Part shown: positions 21,338 through 25,298 of the stretch, one piece after another
How positions within the stretch are numbered: the stretch's first letter is position 1
Layout: each line of letters opens with the position of its first letter
Assembly (NCBI GenBank): GCA_026710565.1
Contig: JAPOQV010000389.1
Span: forward strand, 1-25,298
Source of the DNA: Spirochaetaceae bacterium
GTDB taxonomy: Bacteria; Spirochaetota; Spirochaetia; SZUA-6; Bin103
Direction of reading: 5' to 3'
Length of the DNA: 25,298 bases
Notes under the pieces: model-generated
Database searches by the model: none
What the model saw: only the letters and a program-made list of their open reading frames with translations
Told to the model about the DNA's origin: nothing
Translations under genes and position numbers: made by a program

Positions 21338-24300
21338 TCAGAATCGCACGGCGCCCTGGACGGTCACGCCATGATCGACCGCACCGGGACCGCGCTCACT
21401 GCGCTTGCCCTCCAGGCTGAGGTTGAAGGAGTCGGTCTCCAGGCGGGCCCCCGCGCGGTAGTCGCGTCCGTCGCGCCCGGCCAGGGAGAGCCCACCGTAC
21501 GGCGTCAGCATGCCGAGGCCGCCCATCGTCAGCAGCCGGTAGTCGGCCTGCGCGTCCAGGCGGCTCGACGCGCCCGTGTTGCCGGCACCCGACACGCCGA
21601 GGCCGTTTCCATCGGCGACGCCGTACTCCCACAGGGCGTGAGTCCCGCTGGCCGCGACCCCAAGGCTCGGTGCCAGGCTGAGCGACAGGCCCTCCCGGCC
21701 TGAGCCGAACTCGAGCTGGATCCTGCCGCCGACGCCCCACTCCTCGGTGGTCGAGCGATGGGTCGCCAGCACCCGGCCGCGGCCCTCTACCGTGAGCCCC
21801 AGCTCGGGCTGCACGTAGCGCACCTCGCCCCCCAACTCCACTCCGGCTCCCTGGGCGGCGTCGCCGCTGTCGTGGCGCAGCCCGAGCTCCAGCGCCGGGG
21901 TCAGCACGCTTCCCCACAGGCCGCGCTGCTCGTGGCTGCCTTCAACCGAAAGCCGGATCTGCTGCACGCCCACGTCCTGCGCCACGATTCGGCCGTTCTC
22001 CTCGGCCCATGCGCCCGTGACGAAGCCCTCACCCTTCAGGTACAGGGCCGTTGCTCCGCCCGGTATCAGGTCGTCGACCGACAGCACCCGGCTGCTGCCG
22101 CCCACCGCGCCGGACAGCAGGCGTGTCGTGCTGGTCTGCAGTGCGTCCAGGCTGTCGTCGATCCCGACTCCGCCCCAGCCGAGCCCGCCGGTCGCCCAGA
22201 ATCCCAAACCGATGGCCGGGGTCCAGCTCGCGTACGGATGCAGGCCGAGCAGATCGGTTTCGAACGTGCCGGTCACCGTGCGCGGATTCGTCCGATCCGT
22301 GTAGTCGAATCCCACCAGGGAACGGGACAGTGCAAGCCCCGCCACCAGGTTGGGCAACGCCACGAGGTCGGCGCCCAGGTGGAGACTCACCATGTTGCCG
22401 CGCCATGCCAGCGCCTCCTCGCTTCCTCCCAGGTTGCGGTAGTCGCCGCTGCCCCAGACCGCCGCCGAGCCGGGGTTGGGACCCGGACCTGCCGCGCCCG
22501 CCATTCGTGCCCGGTCGGCGAGCGTCATCACGAAGGACGATCCCTGTATCAGTTGGGCGCTGCTGAAGCTCCGCGCCTGGTCGCGTGAGGTCCAGTAGAT
22601 CGAGTCCGGGGACCCCTCGTTTGCAGCGAGCGGCGTCAGCATCTCCACCCCTGCCAGGCTGAGGCTGCCGGCCGTTGCACGGCGCTGCACGACGTCGTCG
22701 AGCCGGTCACCGATCGCGCCGACGGTGGCATCGGTCATCGCCACCGCCGCCTCCGGCAGCAGCGTCCGTATCACGCGTGCGTAGCGCGTCTTCGACGACT
22801 CGCCGGCCAGGGTGATCGTCGCGTTCGCCGGGCTTCCCGGGCTGACCGCGGCCGGCAGGTCGCCGAATCCCAGGGTGACCGTCTCGCCGGCATCCACGTC
22901 CACGTCACTGGTCGCCGTGACCGTGAAGGTCTGCGACGTCTGGCCGCTCATGAACGTCACTTCCTGGGGAACCCCCGAGTAGTCTGCGTCGGAGGCGCCG
23001 CCGCCGTTGCGCGCCGTGATGGGAATCACCACCGTGCGCTCCGGGTCCGCGCTCAGCAGGACCGTCACTTCCGCAGGGTTCCCTTCTTCCGTGGCCGTGT
23101 AGACCGCCGCACCGAAGGAGGCGTCCACTACCACCAGCTTCGGGGTCGTGTCCACGGCGAAGCTTGCGCTCCCTGGCAGGTTGCCGTTGTTGGCGGCGTC
23201 GAATGCGGAGCTCGCCGGCACGGTAACGGTCACATCGCCTGCAAAGTTGCTGGCTGGCGTGATCTCCACCGAGTACGCGGCACCTATGCCCGTGAAGTTC
23301 CCGGCCGTGCCGTTCGTGACCGCGATGTCGTCAAGCGTGAAGTCGCTGACGGGTTCCGAGAATCCGATGCTCACGTCGAACGGCCCGTCCGCGGGGAAGT
23401 CTGCCCAGCTCTCGATCGTCACCGCCGGCGGTGTCGTCGTGTTCGGCGGTGTCGTTGTGTTCGGCGGTGTCGTCGTGTTCACCGAAAAGCTCTTGCTTCC
23501 CGCAACGTTGCCCTTGGTGTCGTCAGCCGTGGCGACCGCCGCTCCCGCCGGAACGGTGACGGTAACGTGCCCGTAATACTCGTCCCTGGGTGTGACGGAC
23601 ACGCTGTAGGTGTCATCGGCGCCGGAGAAGTTGGCAGCCGTGCCGTTCGTGACCGAGATCTCCGCAAGCTCGAAGTCGGTCACGTTCTCGGAGAACACGA
23701 TGTTCACGGCGAACCTGCCGGAAGCCGGGAAGCTCCCCGGGCTGCTGATCGTCACCGTCGGCCCCGCGTCCGCCTCTGCCAGCGTGTCGTCATCACGTAT
23801 GATGAACGCAACGTCGATACGCCTCGTCGTGGAATTATCCGGCAATTGCGCGGACTCGATGGCGAAACTGAACGTTTCGTCGCCTTCGTGCAGGGTGTCC
23901 TCCAGCGTCTCGAACGTAACCGTAAAGGTCATCTGGGCCGGAGTCAGGGTCACCGTGCTGCTCAGAGCCGTGTAGTCCTGCCCTGCCAGGGCGGTGCCGT
24001 CCGAGGTGCTGTAGGAGACCTCCAGTGTTTCGCCCCCTGCAAGCGTGACCGCATTGCCTCCCTCGTCTTGCAGGATAGCGGATCTCGTAGCGAATTCGCC
24101 TTCGACGATACAGGGAAATTTGCACGTGCCCGCGTTCGCGGTGTGAAATGACTCCCTCGGCTGGACGACTGTCGCGGAACGCAGCAACGTCGGCGAAGCC
24201 TGGGTCTGCACCGAGTTCCCCACGTTCTCGGAGCCGGGGTCACCCAGCACGAACCCCCCCGTCGTCGTGTTCACGATCGTCACCTGCGCCTTCGTGGTGC

Positions 24301-25298
24301 TGACCGTCAAAGGGCCGCCTTCCGAGCTTGCCGACGTCAGGGCGATCACCAACGTTTCATCCGATTCCAGTACCTGGTCTTCCTTGATGGCGATCTCTAT
24401 TGTCCCGCTTGTTGACCCGGAGCCGATCGTCAGCGACCCGCTCGGCGCGTCGTAGTCGCCGTCCGCAACCGTTGCCGTGGATGTGGAATCCACTTCGTAC
24501 TGCACGGTCACCGCATGCGTCCTCGTGGACTCCGCGAGAGTGACGGTAAACGCCGCCGTCTCCCCCTCGTCGACGCTCGTCTCATCTGCGGTCACCGTAA
24601 CGTGGAGCGAGTCGGCATCGATGATCGTTCCCGTCGCACTGGACGTCCCCAGGCTCACGCCTGTCGGCAGGTTCGGCGCAGTCAGGCTCACGGTGAAGGT
24701 TTCGGCCGCTTCCACCACATCGTCTGCGAGCGTCACCACCGTCACTTCCTTCGAGGTCTGCCCAGCCGTGAACGTCAATGTCGTCGTCGACACCCCCGTG
24801 TAATCCGTGCCGGACACTGCTGTCACGTCCGCGGTCGCATATGACACCACCACGTCACTCGACACCGCTCCGGACAGCTCCACCGTGAACATCGCGGACT
24901 GGCCTTCCTCGACGACCGACTTGTCGACCGTTTCCACCACGTCGGTCGTGTCAGGATCGTCGTCTTCCGCTATCAGCGCCTGCACCGACACCGTCACCTC
25001 GCCGTCGTCCAGCAGTGTCGTCTCCGCCTTCACCGCAGTATCCACTTCCACCGCGCCGGTCGACGTCCCGGAGTCCAGGTTCACCACCACCTTCTCGCCA
25101 CGATCCAGCACGTCGTCGCTCGCCGTCGCAACCGTGATCTTCCCGCTCGCCGCCCCCGTCCCGATCGTCAGCTCCGTCGGACTCGGCGCCGTGTAGTCAT
25201 CGCCAGCCGTCGCTCCGCCTTCACCGCTCACCGTGTAGTCGACCACCACGTCGGCCGCCCGCGTGCCGCCGCTCAGCGTCACCGTGAACACCGCGTCC
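21338..25298 (-). CDS. Calx-beta/Ig-like repeat protein with C-terminal autotransporter-like beta-barrel (N-terminus outside window)
   Basis: At least 1319 residues, entering from the 3' edge without a visible start or signal peptide. From the N-terminus: four Calx-beta-like units (about 25298-25060, 24960-24690, 24610-24290, 24150-23780), each with VEEGQxxxFTVxLS then GTDYTG-type and DDVxExxETF segments; two related Ig-like units (23765-23480, 23425-23150; SVTNGTAANFSGA, AVTNGTAGNFTGI) joined by an NTTTPP linker; one more Calx-beta unit (23130-22795); a linker; then a ~400-residue barrel (about 22540-21341) rich in alternating strands, ending GVTVQGAVRF with terminal Phe as in outer-membrane proteins. 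Family knowledge suggests a calcium-binding adhesin exposed on the cell surface, with the barrel in the outer membrane. A CKFPC pair (about 24110-24125) may form a disulfide. Confidence 0.85.
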   Translation of the reverse strand, partial: DAVFTVTLSGGTRAADVVVDYTVSGEGGATAGDDYTAPSPTELTIGTGAASGKITVATASDDVLDRGEKVVVNLDSGTSTGAVEVDTAVKAETTLLDDGEVTVSVQALIAEDDDPDTTDVVETVDKSVVEEGQSAMFTVELSGAVSSDVVVSYATADVTAVSGTDYTGVSTTTLTFTAGQTSKEVTVVTLADDVVEAAETFTVSLTAPNLPTGVSLGTSSATGTIIDADSLHVTVTADETSVDEGETAAFTVTLAESTRTHAVTVQYEVDSTSTATVADGDYDAPSGSLTIGSGSTSGTIEIAIKEDQVLESDETLVIALTSASSEGGPLTVSTTKAQVTIVNTTTGGFVLGDPGSENVGNSVQTQASPTLLRSATVVQPRESFHTANAGTCKFPCIVEGEFATRSAILQDEGGNAVTLAGGETLEVSYSTSDGTALAGQDYTALSSTVTLTPAQMTFTVTFETLEDTLHEGDETFSFAIESAQLPDNSTTRRIDVAFIIRDDDTLAEADAGPTVTISSPGSFPASGRFAVNIVFSENVTDFELAEISVTNGTAANFSGADDTYSVSVTPRDEYYGHVTVTVPAGAAVATADDTKGNVAGSKSFSVNTTTPPNTTTPPNTTTPPAVTIESWADFPADGPFDVSIGFSEPVSDFTLDDIAVTNGTAGNFTGIGAAYSVEITPASNFAGDVTVTVPASSAFDAANNGNLPGSASFAVDTTPKLVVVDASFGAAVYTATEEGNPAEVTVLLSADPERTVVIPITARNGGGASDADYSGVPQEVTFMSGQTSQTFTVTATSDVDVDAGETVTLGFGDLPAAVSPGSPANATITLAGESSKTRYARVIRTLLPEAAVAMTDATVGAIGDRLDDVVQRRATAGSLSLAGVEMLTPLAANEGSPDSIYWTSRDQARSFSSAQLIQGSSFVMTLADRARMAGAAGPGPNPGSAAVWGSGDYRNLGGSEEALAWRGNMVSLHLGADLVALPNLVAGLALSRSLVGFDYTDRTNPRTVTGTFETDLLGLHPYASWTPAIGLGFWATGGLGWGGVGIDDSLDALQTSTTRLLSGAVGGSSRVLSVDDLIPGGATALYLKGEGFVTGAWAEENGRIVAQDVGVQQIRLSVEGSHEQRGLWGSVLTPALELGLRHDSGDAAQGAGVELGGEVRYVQPELGLTVEGRGRVLATHRSTTEEWGVGGRIQLEFGSGREGLSLSLAPSLGVAASGTHALWEYGVADGNGLGVSGAGNTGASSRLDAQADYRLLTMGGLGMLTPYGGLSLAGRDGRDYRAGARLETDSFNLSLEGKRSERGPGAVDHGVTVQGAVRF
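23427..23480 (-). repeat. Three-copy 18-bp tandem repeat encoding the NTTTPP linker
   Basis: Three consecutive 18-bp units (23427-23444, 23445-23462, 23463-23480); the first and third are identical and the middle one differs by one base. Each encodes NTTTPP between the two Ig-like domains. As 18 is a multiple of three, slipped replication would change linker length without a frameshift. The Thr/Pro composition suggests an extended, possibly glycosylated spacer. Confidence 0.85.

Noticed and set aside
23427..23480. CRISPR-like repeat
   Set aside because: Units are contiguous with no spacers and encode an in-frame Thr/Pro linker.

Overview
This is a GC-rich, gene-dense bacterial segment of about 25.3 kb with roughly 21 protein genes, no RNA genes and no insertion sequences. 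The organism is most likely a high-GC Spirochaetota (Spirochaetaceae-like) bacterium. One sugar-binding protein has the cysteine-free signal end FAAGEEES seen in spirochaetal solute-binding proteins, the gene content is dominated by ABC uptake systems, and a C-terminal outer-membrane beta-barrel ending in Phe shows a diderm cell. The phylum call is an inference from gene style; no marker gene is present.

Layout. (1) Positions 1-4752, minus strand: an uptake operon in the order LplB-type permease, YtcP-type permease, LipO-type binding protein, HpcH/HpaI aldolase, FAD-dependent oxidoreductase (cut by the window edge). It has no ATPase of its own. (2) 4911-5861, plus strand: an EamA/DMT transporter. 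(3) 5874-11779, minus strand: iolG-like dehydrogenase, cytochrome P450, IolE-like isomerase/dehydratase, then an ABC-2 transporter (one ATPase, two permeases). The P450 start overlaps the iolG stop. (4) 11848-12539, plus strand: a vapBC-type toxin-antitoxin pair with a three-half-site operator-like sequence. (5) 12547-17343, minus strand: a branched-chain amino-acid/amide (HAAT) transporter in which the binding protein and the LivH permease form a single 724-residue reading frame, followed by livM, livG and livF, each joined by a 4-nt overlap. (6) 17400-18284, plus strand: a short-chain dehydrogenase. (7) 18291-21259, minus strand: a ribose/fructose-type sugar ABC system (binding protein, permease, single-domain ATPase). 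(8) 21338-25298, minus strand: a large secreted or surface protein of Calx-beta and Ig-like repeats with a C-terminal autotransporter-like barrel, incomplete at its N-terminus.

How it works together: four ABC systems and one DMT carrier mark the segment as a nutrient-acquisition and small-molecule-handling region. Two blocks link transport directly to metabolism: the aldolase/oxidoreductase operon suggests uptake and cleavage of a keto-deoxy-acid-yielding sugar, and the iolG-P450-iolE-ABC2 block suggests oxidation of a cyclitol or sugar-like molecule coupled to export. The strongest unusual features are the binding-protein/LivH fusion, the P450 embedded between inositol-type enzymes, and the repeat-rich barrel protein.
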